Shown: positions 15,826-24,256 of the stretch, in pieces
Position numbering within the stretch: position 1 is the stretch's first letter
Layout of the letters: each line of letters begins with the position of its first letter
Origin: Chloroflexota bacterium
GTDB lineage: Bacteria; Chloroflexota; Anaerolineae; Aggregatilineales; Phototrophicaceae
DNA: 64,000 bases
Reading direction: 5' to 3'
Assembly: GCA_026708115.1 (NCBI GenBank)
Contig: JAPOVL010000050.1
Location: forward strand, 92,876 to 156,875
Translations under genes and position numbers: made by a program
Notes under the pieces: generated by a model
Databases searched by the model: none
Seen by the model: the letters and a program-made list of their open reading frames with translations, nothing else
Told to the model about the DNA's origin: nothing

Positions 15826-17214
15826 TTAGTCTCCTGTTGTAGAAGCGGCTAGAATCATAGGGTCGTCGCTTGGATTCTGTTCGGTCTGAAATACCCAGCG
15901 AACCAGTGGCGGCGTGAGCACGGTGGTCAAGAGAATGACCATGAACAACGAGGCGTATAGTTCGCTGCCGCCGTCGATGATGCCGCTGGACAAGCCGATC
16001 GAAATAATGATTAAACCAACTTCGCCGCGGGAAATCATGCAGACGCCCACACGCAGCGCTTCGCGCAGATTGAAGCCGCCCATGAGCGCACCAAAACCGG
16101 CGCCAAACACTTTGCTGATGACAGCCATCAGGAGCAGTATCAGCATGAATGGTATCGCTTCCATTGGAAAACTGCTGAGGTCCGTTTCCAAGCCGACGTC
16201 GACAAAGAAGATCGGAACGAGAAAGACATAGGCGAGGTGGCTCATCGTTTGCTCGATCTCGCGTTTCATGTTGCGGTTTTGCAGTTTGCTCAAGCCGACA
16301 CCGGCGATGAAGGCGCCCGTGATCGCCGCTACACCGCCCAGGTACTCCGCCGACCAACCAAAGATCAAAGCGCTGGCCAAGGCGAATATGGGTATGCCGT
16401 AGGCCTGCGCCAGTTCCGGGCGCCCTTGAATCCACTGCAAGGCGCGCGGCAGCAAGTACCAAGCGGCCAGAAAAGCAACAATGATGTAACCCGCCATCTG
16501 CACGACAATCACCAGCAATTGGCTAAGGTCGCTCTCGCCGCCTCCACCGGCAGCGAGCACCAGCGTCAGCGAGACCGCCAATATGGCCAGCACGTCGTCG
16601 ATCAATGCGGTGGCGAGCAGGGCGTTGCCCTCTTTCGTCCGCAGGTAACCGAGTTCCAGCAAGACTTGCGCGGAGATGCTGACGGAGGTCGCGGCCAGCG
16701 TCACACCGGCGAAGAGAGCTGGCTGCCAAGCGTAGCCTGCCGGCAGCAGAACCGCAGCAGTCAAAGCCACCGGCACGACGACGCCGAGGACGCCGGCGAA
16801 TACCGCCACCTTGCCCACTTTCGCCAATTCGCTCAAATGGACTTCAAGGCCGATGTTGAACATCAGCAGCAGCACGCCCAGCTCTGCGAATTCTTTAATG
16901 GTTTGTTGCAGGTCGGCGCCTTGGAGAATCTCCCAGTGCAGAAAATCCAATACGGTGGGTCCCAGCACAAGGCCGACGATTAGCTGGCCCAAGACGCGCG
17001 GCTGATTCAAGCGCCTTGCCAGCGCGCCTCCTGTCCGCGATGCCAGCAGGATGATTCCCAGAGCGAACATCAGCGGGATAAAGGGGTTTACACCGCCGGC
17101 TTGATCGCCCGTATTTGCTGCCAGGACGGAAAGCTGTGACCCGCCAAGGAGCCAAATCATTGTGAATGCGAGCATGAACAGACGCGGGGAAAATAGTCCG
17201 CTCAATCGATTCAA
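15826..17214 (-). CDS. CPA2-family cation:proton antiporter (membrane domain only)
   Basis: 462 residues with about 12-13 membrane segments. CPA2 hallmarks include LGQLIVGLVLGPTVL, FAELGVLLLMFNIGLEVHL, ATSVSISAQVLLELG, the ion-binding DD of LIDDVLAILAV, and ITGAFIAGVGLSKL. It exchanges Na+ or K+ for H+ across the cytoplasmic membrane. There is no C-terminal TrkA-N/RCK domain as in KefB/KefC, leaving control to something else, plausibly the PII-like protein encoded next. The start is TTG at 17214 with GGAAGG nine bases upstream. The first 30 residues look signal-peptide-like (FMLAFTMIWLLGG...LAA). Confidence 0.88.
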   Translation of the reverse strand: MNRLSGLFSPRLFMLAFTMIWLLGGSQLSVLAANTGDQAGGVNPFIPLMFALGIILLASRTGGALARRLNQPRVLGQLIVGLVLGPTVLDFLHWEILQGADLQQTIKEFAELGVLLLMFNIGLEVHLSELAKVGKVAVFAGVLGVVVPVALTAAVLLPAGYAWQPALFAGVTLAATSVSISAQVLLELGYLRTKEGNALLATALIDDVLAILAVSLTLVLAAGGGGESDLSQLLVIVVQMAGYIIVAFLAAWYLLPRALQWIQGRPELAQAYGIPIFALASALIFGWSAEYLGGVAAITGAFIAGVGLSKLQNRNMKREIEQTMSHLAYVFLVPIFFVDVGLETDLSSFPMEAIPFMLILLLMAVISKVFGAGFGALMGGFNLREALRVGVCMISRGEVGLIIISIGLSSGIIDGGSELYASLFMVILLTTVLTPPLVRWVFQTEQNPSDDPMILAASTTGD

Positions 17215-17231
17215 GTGAGTTCGCCTTCCAC

Positions 17232-17260
17232 TTAATGAATTGGTCCCACTTGATTATAAT
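17232..17260 (+). promoter_or_regulatory. Possible sigma-70-type promoter for galactonate dehydratase
   Basis: TTAATG (17232-17237), a 17-base spacer and a consensus TATAAT (17255-17260), about 40 bases before the start codon of the dehydratase. The -10 is perfect; the -35 matches only three of six. Confidence 0.45.
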
Positions 17261-17302
17261 GCAACACCATATTTTGGGTAAATGAGATCAAGGACAGGCC
17301 TA

Positions 17303-18451
17303 ATGAAAATCACCGATTTAGAACTGTTTACGGTAAGACCGCGCTGGCTATTCTTGAAAGTCTCCACAGATGAAGGTTACTTCGGCTGGGGCGAGCCGAT
17401 CGTTGAAGGGCAGGCCGGCACGGTACGCGGCGCTGTTGAAGATATGTCTGATTTTTTGCTTGGGCGAGATCCTCTTCAGATAGAGGATATTTGGCAGAGC
17501 CTGTTTCGCGGCAGATTCTATCGCGGCGGTCCGGTGATGATGAGCGCGATAGCCGGTGTCAATCAGGCGCTGTGGGATATCAAGGGCAAGTTTCACAGTG
17601 TGCCTGTTTACGAGTTGCTCGGCGGGAAAGTGAGGGATCGCGTGCAGATCTACGCTGGCGTCCATGGCGATAGTCCCGAAGAAGTTGCAAGACGCGCCTT
17701 ACGCTGCAAGCAGGATGGATTGCGGGCGATCAAAGTGGGGGCCGTCCCCGGCCTACACTATGTAGATGAATTCGGACATATTGACGATGCGGTCGCCAAG
17801 GTGGCGGCTGCCAGGGAGGCGGTCGGCGATGACTTCAGCATCGCTGTTGATTTTCACGGTCGTGTCCACAAGCCGATGGCCAAGATGCTCATCCAGGAAT
17901 TGGAACCCTTTCATTTGATGTTCGTGGAAGAACCTGTATTGCCTATGCATAATGAGGCGCTTCTCGATCTCAAGCGTTCCACGTCGATTCCCATCGCGAC
18001 CGGCGAACGCATGTATTCGCGCTGGGACTTCAAAACGATCCTGGCGGCCGGCAGCGTTGATATCATCCAGCCGGACGTATCACATGCCGGCGGCATCTCC
18101 GAGGTGTTACGCATCGCAGCCATGGCCGAGGCCTATGACGTTGCGCTTGCGCCTCACTGCCCGTTGGGCCCGATCGCGCTGGCTTCCTGCCTGCAAGTCG
18201 ATGCGGTAGCCTATAACGCCTTGATTCAAGAACAGAGCTTGGGCATCCACTATAACCGCGATGCCGACTTATTGGATTACCTTGCCGACGAGTCCATTTT
18301 CGATTATCGCGATGGGAGCGTCGATGTGCCATCCGGTCCCGGGCTGGGAGTCGATATCGATGAGGAAAAGGTTCGCGCGGCTAACGACCATGCCTATCGC
18401 TGGCGAAATCCCTTGCTGCGCCGCGAAGACGGCTCGGTTGCCGAGTGGTGA
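17303..18451 (+). CDS. dgoD: D-galactonate dehydratase (enolase superfamily)
   Basis: 382 residues, the usual family length. The protein follows E. coli DgoD closely by motif: DFHGRVHKPMAKMLIQELEP, MFVEEPVLP, IATGERMYSRWDFK, DVSHAGGISEVLRIAAMAEA, LAPHCPLGPIALAS, IQEQSLGIHYN and a final LLRREDGSVAEW. Metal ligands (Asp of VDFHG, Glu of VEEP, Glu of TGER) and the catalytic histidines are all present. It dehydrates D-galactonate to 2-keto-3-deoxygalactonate. I chose the ATG at 17303 because AGGACAGG precedes it; the frame opens at 17282. No other galactonate genes are adjacent, so it stands alone. Confidence 0.9.
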   Translation: MKITDLELFTVRPRWLFLKVSTDEGYFGWGEPIVEGQAGTVRGAVEDMSDFLLGRDPLQIEDIWQSLFRGRFYRGGPVMMSAIAGVNQALWDIKGKFHSVPVYELLGGKVRDRVQIYAGVHGDSPEEVARRALRCKQDGLRAIKVGAVPGLHYVDEFGHIDDAVAKVAAAREAVGDDFSIAVDFHGRVHKPMAKMLIQELEPFHLMFVEEPVLPMHNEALLDLKRSTSIPIATGERMYSRWDFKTILAAGSVDIIQPDVSHAGGISEVLRIAAMAEAYDVALAPHCPLGPIALASCLQVDAVAYNALIQEQSLGIHYNRDADLLDYLADESIFDYRDGSVDVPSGPGLGVDIDEEKVRAANDHAYRWRNPLLRREDGSVAEW

Positions 18452-18632
18452 TCCCAAGACCGGCGTCTCTGACAAAAGGTCGATTGTGCGTCACTCGTAA
18501 CTCCGATTTCTAGGGGCTGGGCGGAGCAAGGGCTGTAGACGACGGGGAAAGATCGCGCTTAATCAATCTTAAACTGTTTCTCATGTTACCCGGTTATCAT
18601 TATAGTAAGACGATACTGTCATGGGGGGAATG

Positions 18633-19313
18633 ATGGCGAAGGAACGCATTCTGATCATCGAGGACGAAGCGGGCATCGCTCAATTTGTCGAACGTGGGCT
18701 GATCTATGAAGGATTCCACGTGAAAGTAGCGCGTGATGGTCAGGCCGGTCTCAAAATTGCGCGAGACAACCCGCCGGATCTCGTGATCCTGGATTGGATG
18801 CTGCCCGGGCTTGATGGATTGGAAGTTTGCAAGCGGTTGTGCGCCGCTGGCGATGTTGCCATTTTGATGCTGACCGCCAAGGACGACATTCGTGATCGCG
18901 TAGTGGGCCTGGATGCCGGCGCTGACGACTACTTGGTCAAACCGTTTTCAATCGACGAATTGATCGCGCGGGTTCGCGCCTTGCTGCGCCGCGCGACGAC
19001 TGGCGCTCATCCCGAAGTGCTGAGATTTGCTGACTTGGCGCTGGATACGGGCACACATCGCGCCTATCGCAATGACCGCGCGATTGATCTGACTGCCAAG
19101 GAATATGATCTGCTGGAGTTGTTCATGCGCAATCCAGGCCAAGTCCTCACACGCGATGTGATCTTCGACCGGGTGTGGGGATATGATTTTGGGGGCGAGA
19201 GTAATATCATTGAAGTATATGTTCGTTACTTACGCCAGAAGACGGAACATGACAAGGAAAGTCGGTTGATTTACACGGTGCGCAGTGTGGGCTATGTCTT
19301 GAGAGAGGACTAG
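18633..19313 (+). CDS. OmpR-family response regulator
   Basis: 226 residues. The receiver domain (~3-118) has the acidic pair in IIEDEAG, the phosphoacceptor D54 in VILDWMLPGLDG, and K103 in DYLVKPF. The C-terminal winged helix (~128-225) contains LTAKEYDLLELFMRNPGQVL and RYLRQK. All key residues are intact. There is no histidine kinase gene next to it, so it is an orphan regulator whose partner is elsewhere. Three ATGs occur near the start; the one at 18633 fits the GGGGGG ribosome site best. Confidence 0.9.
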   Translation: MAKERILIIEDEAGIAQFVERGLIYEGFHVKVARDGQAGLKIARDNPPDLVILDWMLPGLDGLEVCKRLCAAGDVAILMLTAKDDIRDRVVGLDAGADDYLVKPFSIDELIARVRALLRRATTGAHPEVLRFADLALDTGTHRAYRNDRAIDLTAKEYDLLELFMRNPGQVLTRDVIFDRVWGYDFGGESNIIEVYVRYLRQKTEHDKESRLIYTVRSVGYVLRED

Positions 19314-19400
19314 CCGCCGGGTCTCAGTCAAGTCTGAGACTGGGTCGGTATTCATCGGTGCTGATCTCGCCGGTAAATCCATTTATTTTGTGGCGATTGC

Positions 19401-19425
19401 GGGCGACTCACAGAGTCGCCCCTAC
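19401..19425 (-). repeat. REP-like element (GTAG + hairpin)
   Basis: On the minus strand GTAG (19425-19422) is followed by GGGCGACT-CTGTG-AGTCGCCC, an 8-bp perfect hairpin. Compared with the copy at 5215-5239, a T-A pair in the stem is replaced by a C-G pair, so pairing is kept while sequence changes. A weaker GTAG followed by a CAGC/GCTG hairpin is found on the opposite strand from 19449. Confidence 0.5.
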
Positions 19426-19519
19426 CATTTTCGTCACAAATGCATCAGGTAGGGGGCAGCTATTTGCTGATCGGTGGCTTATGAAAAATTATTGGTTTAT
19501 TGGTCTATGATTGTTGAGG

Positions 19520-20668
19520 TTATGCGAAGCGCGCGATATCCACTGCGCCGGCAGAAACCCGGTTGAGCAGCTTGTCCACTGCGCGTTCAGCGGAACTGGC
19601 GCCCATTGCCAAACCGTGTCCAGTGAATCCTACAGCGCATCCCACGCGACTCTTGCCGGGCAAGATTCCGACAAGAGGCAGTCCATCGACGCTGAAGCCC
19701 ATAATGCCAGACCAGCGGTGCGCGACCGGCGCCGTCACATCGGGAAAATAGCGGGCGAGGTAGCGATCCAGAAAGGCTTGAACATTTGGATTCAGTCGAT
19801 CTTCGGTGGTGTTGTCTTCTTCGCATTTGTAGTGTTGCCGTCCGCCGCCCAGCAAGAAACGGCCGTCAAAGGTGCTGCGATAATACATATAACCATAGTC
19901 GCTATAGCCGCAATAGGGGACGGGTACATGATCCAGCGGTTCGGTGACCAGGCATTGAGCGCGAGTGGGGATCACTTTGCCGACAAAGAACGGATCGATC
20001 GTCGGTGACCAGGCGTTGGTGCAGAGCAGCACATAGCGCGCCTCAAATATGAACTGTCGCGTATAAACTTGAACTGTGTCGTCATCATTCTGCTCTATAC
20101 GATACAGTTCGTTGTTAGGGATCAATTCGGCGCCGCTCTGCGTCATCACCGACTTCGCCAACAGATAGGGCTGAACACCGGCATCGAGAGGCTGTTCGAT
20201 TCCGGCATAAAAGCCACGCCGCAACGGGTCCTTGCTATAGTACTCGATGGCGATCTTGTCTGCCGACAAAGCTTTAGCCGCAAGCTCGAGTTCTTTTGCT
20301 TCTTCTTCGCTTTCCGCCAAGAGCATGGACCCGCTATTGTCTATGGGCACATCAAAGGGACTGTTGCGAATGAATTCGCGCCAAAGCGCCATGCTGCGGT
20401 CCGAGAGCGACCACAACTCCCGCGCTGCGTCGTGGCCGTATTCTTCAATGGCGCGATGGTAGTAGACATCAAGACCGCTGATCATAAAGCCGGCATTGCG
20501 CCCGCTGGCGCCCAAGCCAACATCGCGGGCGTCGGTGACCACGACGTCTTGATCGTGCACGCGCCGTGCAAAATAGGCGGCCGCGCTGCCCACGAGGCCG
20601 GCGCCAACCACCAGAAAATCGACCTCGCGATGTGTCTGCTCGGTTTTCTGCCAGTGGGAAACAGTCAT
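19520..20668 (-). CDS. FAD-dependent D-amino-acid-oxidase/dehydrogenase-type enzyme (DAO family)
   Basis: 382 residues. An N-terminal FAD motif, DFLVVGAGLVGSAAAYFARR, is followed by the DAO-family pattern ASGRNAGFMISG. The C-terminus has HRWSGIMGFSVDGLPLVG and a final FAD-contact TGHGLAMGASSAERAVD. The fold oxidises amines such as glycine, sarcosine, proline or D-amino acids; the substrate cannot be told. Flanking amino-acid transport genes (divergent) suggest an amino-acid catabolic role. The ATG at 20668 is preferred over a GTG at 20719; ribosome sites are weak for both. Confidence 0.85.
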   Translation of the reverse strand: MTVSHWQKTEQTHREVDFLVVGAGLVGSAAAYFARRVHDQDVVVTDARDVGLGASGRNAGFMISGLDVYYHRAIEEYGHDAARELWSLSDRSMALWREFIRNSPFDVPIDNSGSMLLAESEEEAKELELAAKALSADKIAIEYYSKDPLRRGFYAGIEQPLDAGVQPYLLAKSVMTQSGAELIPNNELYRIEQNDDDTVQVYTRQFIFEARYVLLCTNAWSPTIDPFFVGKVIPTRAQCLVTEPLDHVPVPYCGYSDYGYMYYRSTFDGRFLLGGGRQHYKCEEDNTTEDRLNPNVQAFLDRYLARYFPDVTAPVAHRWSGIMGFSVDGLPLVGILPGKSRVGCAVGFTGHGLAMGASSAERAVDKLLNRVSAGAVDIARFA

Positions 20669-20837
20669 CACTATCGCTTTCTGCAGATTCGGTCGCAAGT
20701 CGCGCTGTCGGGCGTCCACCCAACGTGTCAGCCATACGCAGCCAAGGCTTTGCGGATTCGATCAAAGCTGAAGGGCGTCATACAGTGGTCCGATGATAAC
20801 GCCCTTATCTCGATTAACCAAGCGGCGGCCGAACTCT

Positions 20838-20865
20838 TTGAGGAAAAATCCAGGCATGTTACAAT
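20838..20865 (+). promoter_or_regulatory. Likely promoter of the amino-acid binding-protein gene
   Basis: TTGAGG (20838-20843), a 16-base spacer and TACAAT (20860-20865), about 58 bases upstream of the start codon at 20924. Both boxes match consensus at four or five positions. Confidence 0.45.
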
Positions 20866-20923
20866 GAGCGCACCGCGCAATGAACTGCGTGGGCATCCAA
20901 GATTTTCAGGAGGAGATCAAGCG

Positions 20924-22417
20924 ATGAAAAGGTGCTTATTGATCGTTGCAGTTTTGTTGTTGGCGCTGCCATTTTCGTCCCTGCTGGCGGACAGCCATTT
21001 GCCCGATCTGGAAGGGCGGACGGTTACGGTGGCGGTAGAGAACGCCTATCCGCCCTTCAACGTGATCGACGATGAGACAGGCGAGGGAGTCGGCTGGGAT
21101 TACGATACGCTCGGCGAGATTTGCGCCCGGCTGAATTGTGTCCCGGAATACATTGAAACCAGTTGGGAAGGCTTGATCGTCGCGGTCTCGAACGGCGAGT
21201 ATGACATGGCTGCGGATGGCATCACGATAACGGAAGAACGCGCGCAGATTGTCGATTATTCCGAGGGCTATATCGATGTCATCCAGCGGATGATGGTGCG
21301 CGTTGGCGAAGACCGTTTTAGCGATGCCGGCGATTTCGTCGCCGGCGATTTCGTCATCGGCGTACAAGTAGCCACGACTAATTACATAGCCGCCGCGGAA
21401 CTGGTGGACGAGGATCGGATCGTCGGTTATGGCGAATTTGGTTTGGCGGTGCAGGCGCTGATCACGGGCGATGTTGACGCGGTGGTCATTGATGATGTGG
21501 CCGGCCAGGGGTATACGGGTTTGAACGCTGACAAGATCAAGTTGCTTCCGGATGATCTGATCAAGCAGCAACTGGGTTTCATTTACCCGCAGGGTTCCGA
21601 CCTGGTTGAGCCATTTGACATGGCTTTGGCAAGCATGCGCGCAGACGGCACATTGGACGCGATCAATGCCAAGTGGCTGGGCGACAGCGAGGCCGAAGAA
21701 GAGGAGATGATGCTGCCTGATCTGGATGGCCGCATGATCATCGTCGCCTCGGAAAACGCCTACCCCCCCTTCAACTTCATTGACGAAGAGACCGGCGAGT
21801 TGGATGGCTGGGATTTCGATACGCTGGGAGAAATCTGCGAGCGGCTGAATTGCGGGCTGGAATACATCGAAACGGGCTGGGAAGGCATGATTATCGCTGT
21901 CTCCAACGGTGAATTCGATCTGGCGGCTGGCGGCATCACCATCACCGAAGAACGTAAGGAACTCGTCGCCTTTTCCGTCGGCTATATCGATATCAACCAG
22001 CGCTTGATGGTGCGGATCGGCGAAGATCGCTTTGCGGATGCCGAAGAATTCGTCGCCGGCGACTTCGTTATCGGCGTGCAGGTCGCCACGACCAACTATA
22101 TCGCGGCGACTGATTTGGTCGGTGAAGAGCGCATCGTTGGTTATGATTCCTTTGGCTTCGCCGTCCAGGCGCTGATCTCTGGCGATGTTGACGGTGTCGT
22201 GATTGATGACGTGGCCGGCCAAGGGTATGTCGGCGTCAACGCGGAAGACATCAAGCTGCTGCCAGACCTGCTGACGCAAGAGCAGTTGGGTTTTATCTAT
22301 CCCTTGGATTCCGATCTGGTCGAACCGATCAACATGGCCCTGGGCAGCATGATGGAAGACGGCACATTGGCCGCTATCAACGCCAAATGGTTCGGTGACG
22401 GCGAAGACGAGATGTGA
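20924..22417 (+). CDS. Amino-acid ABC transporter binding protein with two tandem SBP domains, ending at an in-frame TGA
   Basis: 497 residues. A signal peptide (KRCLLIVAVLLLALPFSSLLA) precedes two type-2 periplasmic binding domains (SBP_bac_3), roughly 26-253 and 264-491, joined by an acidic linker. Each has the family pattern: ENAYPPFN, GWD(Y/F)DTLGEIC, NGE(Y/F)D, GITITEER and a C-terminal (Y/F)IYP...AINAKW. They bind polar amino acids outside the cell. AGGAGG at 20907-20913 fixes the ATG at 20924. The two repeats are 714 bases apart and very alike. The reading frame stops at a TGA (22415-22417) exactly where a third repeat begins and where the first junction carries Met. See the following entry for the third repeat. 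Confidence 0.88.
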   Translation: MKRCLLIVAVLLLALPFSSLLADSHLPDLEGRTVTVAVENAYPPFNVIDDETGEGVGWDYDTLGEICARLNCVPEYIETSWEGLIVAVSNGEYDMAADGITITEERAQIVDYSEGYIDVIQRMMVRVGEDRFSDAGDFVAGDFVIGVQVATTNYIAAAELVDEDRIVGYGEFGLAVQALITGDVDAVVIDDVAGQGYTGLNADKIKLLPDDLIKQQLGFIYPQGSDLVEPFDMALASMRADGTLDAINAKWLGDSEAEEEEMMLPDLDGRMIIVASENAYPPFNFIDEETGELDGWDFDTLGEICERLNCGLEYIETGWEGMIIAVSNGEFDLAAGGITITEERKELVAFSVGYIDINQRLMVRIGEDRFADAEEFVAGDFVIGVQVATTNYIAATDLVGEERIVGYDSFGFAVQALISGDVDGVVIDDVAGQGYVGVNAEDIKLLPDLLTQEQLGFIYPLDSDLVEPINMALGSMMEDGTLAAINAKWFGDGEDEM

Positions 22418-22447
22418 CTGCCGAATCTCGGTGGACGGTCAGTTACG

Positions 22448-23116
22448 GTGGCGGTGGAGAACGCCTATCCACCCTTCAACTTCATCGACGCGGAAACTGG
22501 CGAAACAGCAGGTTGGGATTATGAGGTCTTGGAGGAAATCTGCGCTCGCTTGCATTGTGCGCCGCAATTCATCGAGACCAGTTGGGATGGCATGATCGCC
22601 GCCGTCGCCAATGGCGCCTACGACATGGCGGCCGATGGGATCGCCTATTCACCCGAACGGGCGGCTCTGGTCGATTTCTCCGATGCTTATGCCGATGTCT
22701 GGCAGCGGATACTGGTGCGCCTGGATGAGAATCGCTTTGCCAGCATTGAGGAATTTGTCGGGGGCGACTACATTTTTGGCGTACTGGTCGCCAGCACCGA
22801 GTACATTGCGGCTGTGGATTTGGTCGGCGAAGAGCGCATTGCGGTTTACGACTCTGCCGAGGCGGCGGCAGGTTCCCTGGTCGCAGGCGAGGTCGATGCT
22901 GTGATCTTCGATGAACTGGCAGGTTATGGGTACACCGGTATCCATGCCGACCTAGGCAAAGTGCTGGAGGATATTGTCACAATCGAAAAGCTGGGTTTTA
23001 TTTTCCCGCATGGTTCTGACTTGCTCGAGCCGATCAACAGAGCCTTGGCCGACATGAAAGCGGATGGCGCGCTGGAAGCGATCACGGACAGATGGTTCGG
23101 TCGTGATGCCGCGTAG
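22448..23116 (+). CDS. Third SBP_bac_3 domain, in frame after the TGA (orphaned or read-through product)
   Basis: The frame of the tandem binding protein continues past the TGA without further stops to 23116, encoding a complete third domain: LPNLGGR (from 22418), ENAYPPFNFID, GWDYEVLEEICARLHC, ETSWDGMIAAVANGAYDMAADG, and IFPHGSDLLEPIN to the end. It starts 705 bases after the second repeat. Read alone, its only early start codon is the GTG at 22448, which would remove the first strand and leave no signal peptide. It would therefore be non-functional unless the TGA is read through. Either this is a recent nonsense change in a triple-domain gene, or the TGA is recoded or mis-called. The gene itself has not decayed. 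Confidence 0.7.
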   Translation: MAVENAYPPFNFIDAETGETAGWDYEVLEEICARLHCAPQFIETSWDGMIAAVANGAYDMAADGIAYSPERAALVDFSDAYADVWQRILVRLDENRFASIEEFVGGDYIFGVLVASTEYIAAVDLVGEERIAVYDSAEAAAGSLVAGEVDAVIFDELAGYGYTGIHADLGKVLEDIVTIEKLGFIFPHGSDLLEPINRALADMKADGALEAITDRWFGRDAA

Positions 23117-23152
23117 CTGATGAAACCAGACTTTACTTGTAGCAGACGCGTT

Positions 23153-23177
23153 GTGGGACAGGTTCGGCCTGTCCCAC
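23153..23177 (+). terminator. Strong intercistronic hairpin between binding protein and permease
   Basis: Perfect 10-bp stem GTGGGACAGG (23153-23162) with CCTGTCCCAC (23168-23177) and a TTCGG loop, followed by a weak TTCGTAT. Such hairpins between a binding-protein gene and the permease stabilise the first message or reduce read-through so that binding protein exceeds permease. Confidence 0.6.
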
Positions 23178-23221
23178 TTCGTATATGGCGGTTGAGAAAG
23201 ACGAGTTGACTGGATAACTCC

Positions 23222-24253
23222 ATGGCAAGATCATCGGGGGAAGGCCGAGTAAATCGTGCCGGGCAAGAGCCGAATCTTGAGGAAATCATCGCCGAGTCTC
23301 GCGGTCGGGCGATGCGTTTTGCGCGCTTCTATACTTTGCCGTATTGGATTTTCTTTCTGGTGGCGCTGGGCATCCTGCTAGCGATCAGCATCCTCACCGA
23401 CAAAATCTATTCAAATATATTCCAGCAGTTGATGGAAGGCGTCAGCATGACGCTTTTCGTCAGCGCTATGTCTTATCTTTGTGCGCTGTCGATCGCGGTC
23501 GTGGTTGGGATCGTGCGCTCGAATCCACCGGAACCGCCTCAATCGCGCGAGTCGACGCGCAAAGCGATGATGCGGATCATCCGGATTAGCGGCTACAATG
23601 TCTGCACGGTCTACGTTAGCGTGATGCGCGGCATCCCGATTCTGGTTGTTTTGCTGGTAACTGGATTCATCGTCGTGCCGGCCTTGCGCGACTTGATTAA
23701 CGAGAACCTGGTTGAGGCAGTTCGCAACCTGGCGAACGATCCGGAGATTCCCGATCTCATCTGGCGCGGCAGTTCTGCGGCAACGGCGATTGTGGCCTTG
23801 GCCATCACCTACGGCGCTTATATGTCAGAGACAGTGCGAGCGGGCATCCAGTCGATCCCAAAGGGTCAGTTCGAAGCGGCTTATTCCGTTGGGATGACAT
23901 ATTGGCAGACGATGCGCTCGATCATTTTGCCGCAGGCGTTTCGCAATGTGCTTCCGCCACTTGGCAATGACTTTGTGGCTATGATCAAGGATTCGTCGCT
24001 CCTGGCCTTCCTGGGCATTCGGGATATCACGCAGATCGCTAAAACGACATCGGGTCGTTCTTTCCGCTATGTCGAGACCTACGCCGTGGTCGCTTATATG
24101 TATTTAACCCTGGTTATTTTGGCGACGACCCTGGTCAACTTGCTGGAGGATACCATCAACATTGAGCGCGAAACGCCCCGTATTGTTCAGCGCTTACAGT
24201 CCCTGGTCCCGGGCAAGAAGAAGCGTGAACATATCGTCGAATCGTTCGACTGA
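23222..24253 (+). CDS. Polar amino-acid ABC transporter permease (HisM/GlnP type)
   Basis: 343 residues with an N-terminal cytoplasmic stretch of ~35 residues and about six membrane segments. The EAA loop that docks on the ATPase is clear: FEAAYSVGMTYWQTMRSIILPQAFRNVLPP, with GNDFVAMIKDSSLLAFLG after it. It carries amino acids delivered by the preceding binding protein. The cytoplasmic part between the first helices is longer than in E. coli HisM, and a loop of about 40 residues near 165-205 is also extra. No ATPase gene follows; the next gene is convergent, so the ATPase must be encoded elsewhere. Confidence 0.88.
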   Translation: MARSSGEGRVNRAGQEPNLEEIIAESRGRAMRFARFYTLPYWIFFLVALGILLAISILTDKIYSNIFQQLMEGVSMTLFVSAMSYLCALSIAVVVGIVRSNPPEPPQSRESTRKAMMRIIRISGYNVCTVYVSVMRGIPILVVLLVTGFIVVPALRDLINENLVEAVRNLANDPEIPDLIWRGSSAATAIVALAITYGAYMSETVRAGIQSIPKGQFEAAYSVGMTYWQTMRSIILPQAFRNVLPPLGNDFVAMIKDSSLLAFLGIRDITQIAKTTSGRSFRYVETYAVVAYMYLTLVILATTLVNLLEDTINIERETPRIVQRLQSLVPGKKKREHIVESFD

Positions 24254-24256
24254 ACT

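Noticed and set aside
19321..19340. GTCTCAG/CTGAGAC hairpin as terminator of the response regulator
   Set aside because: Seven pairs but followed by TGGGTCGG with no T-run; too weak to list as a terminator.
20069..20923. Long forward frame leading into the tandem binding protein
   Set aside because: It lies opposite the DAO-type oxidoreductase and has no family-like sequence; the ribosome site and signal peptide place the real start at 20924.
20936..22279. Reverse frame of 447 codons opposite the binding protein
   Set aside because: Its internal repetition simply mirrors the tandem binding domains; there is no start signal or family match.
22415..22417. Selenocysteine codon as the preferred reading of the TGA
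   Set aside because: Sec is normally found in redox active sites, not in linkers of binding proteins; the stem after the TGA is short. Kept only as an option in the finding.
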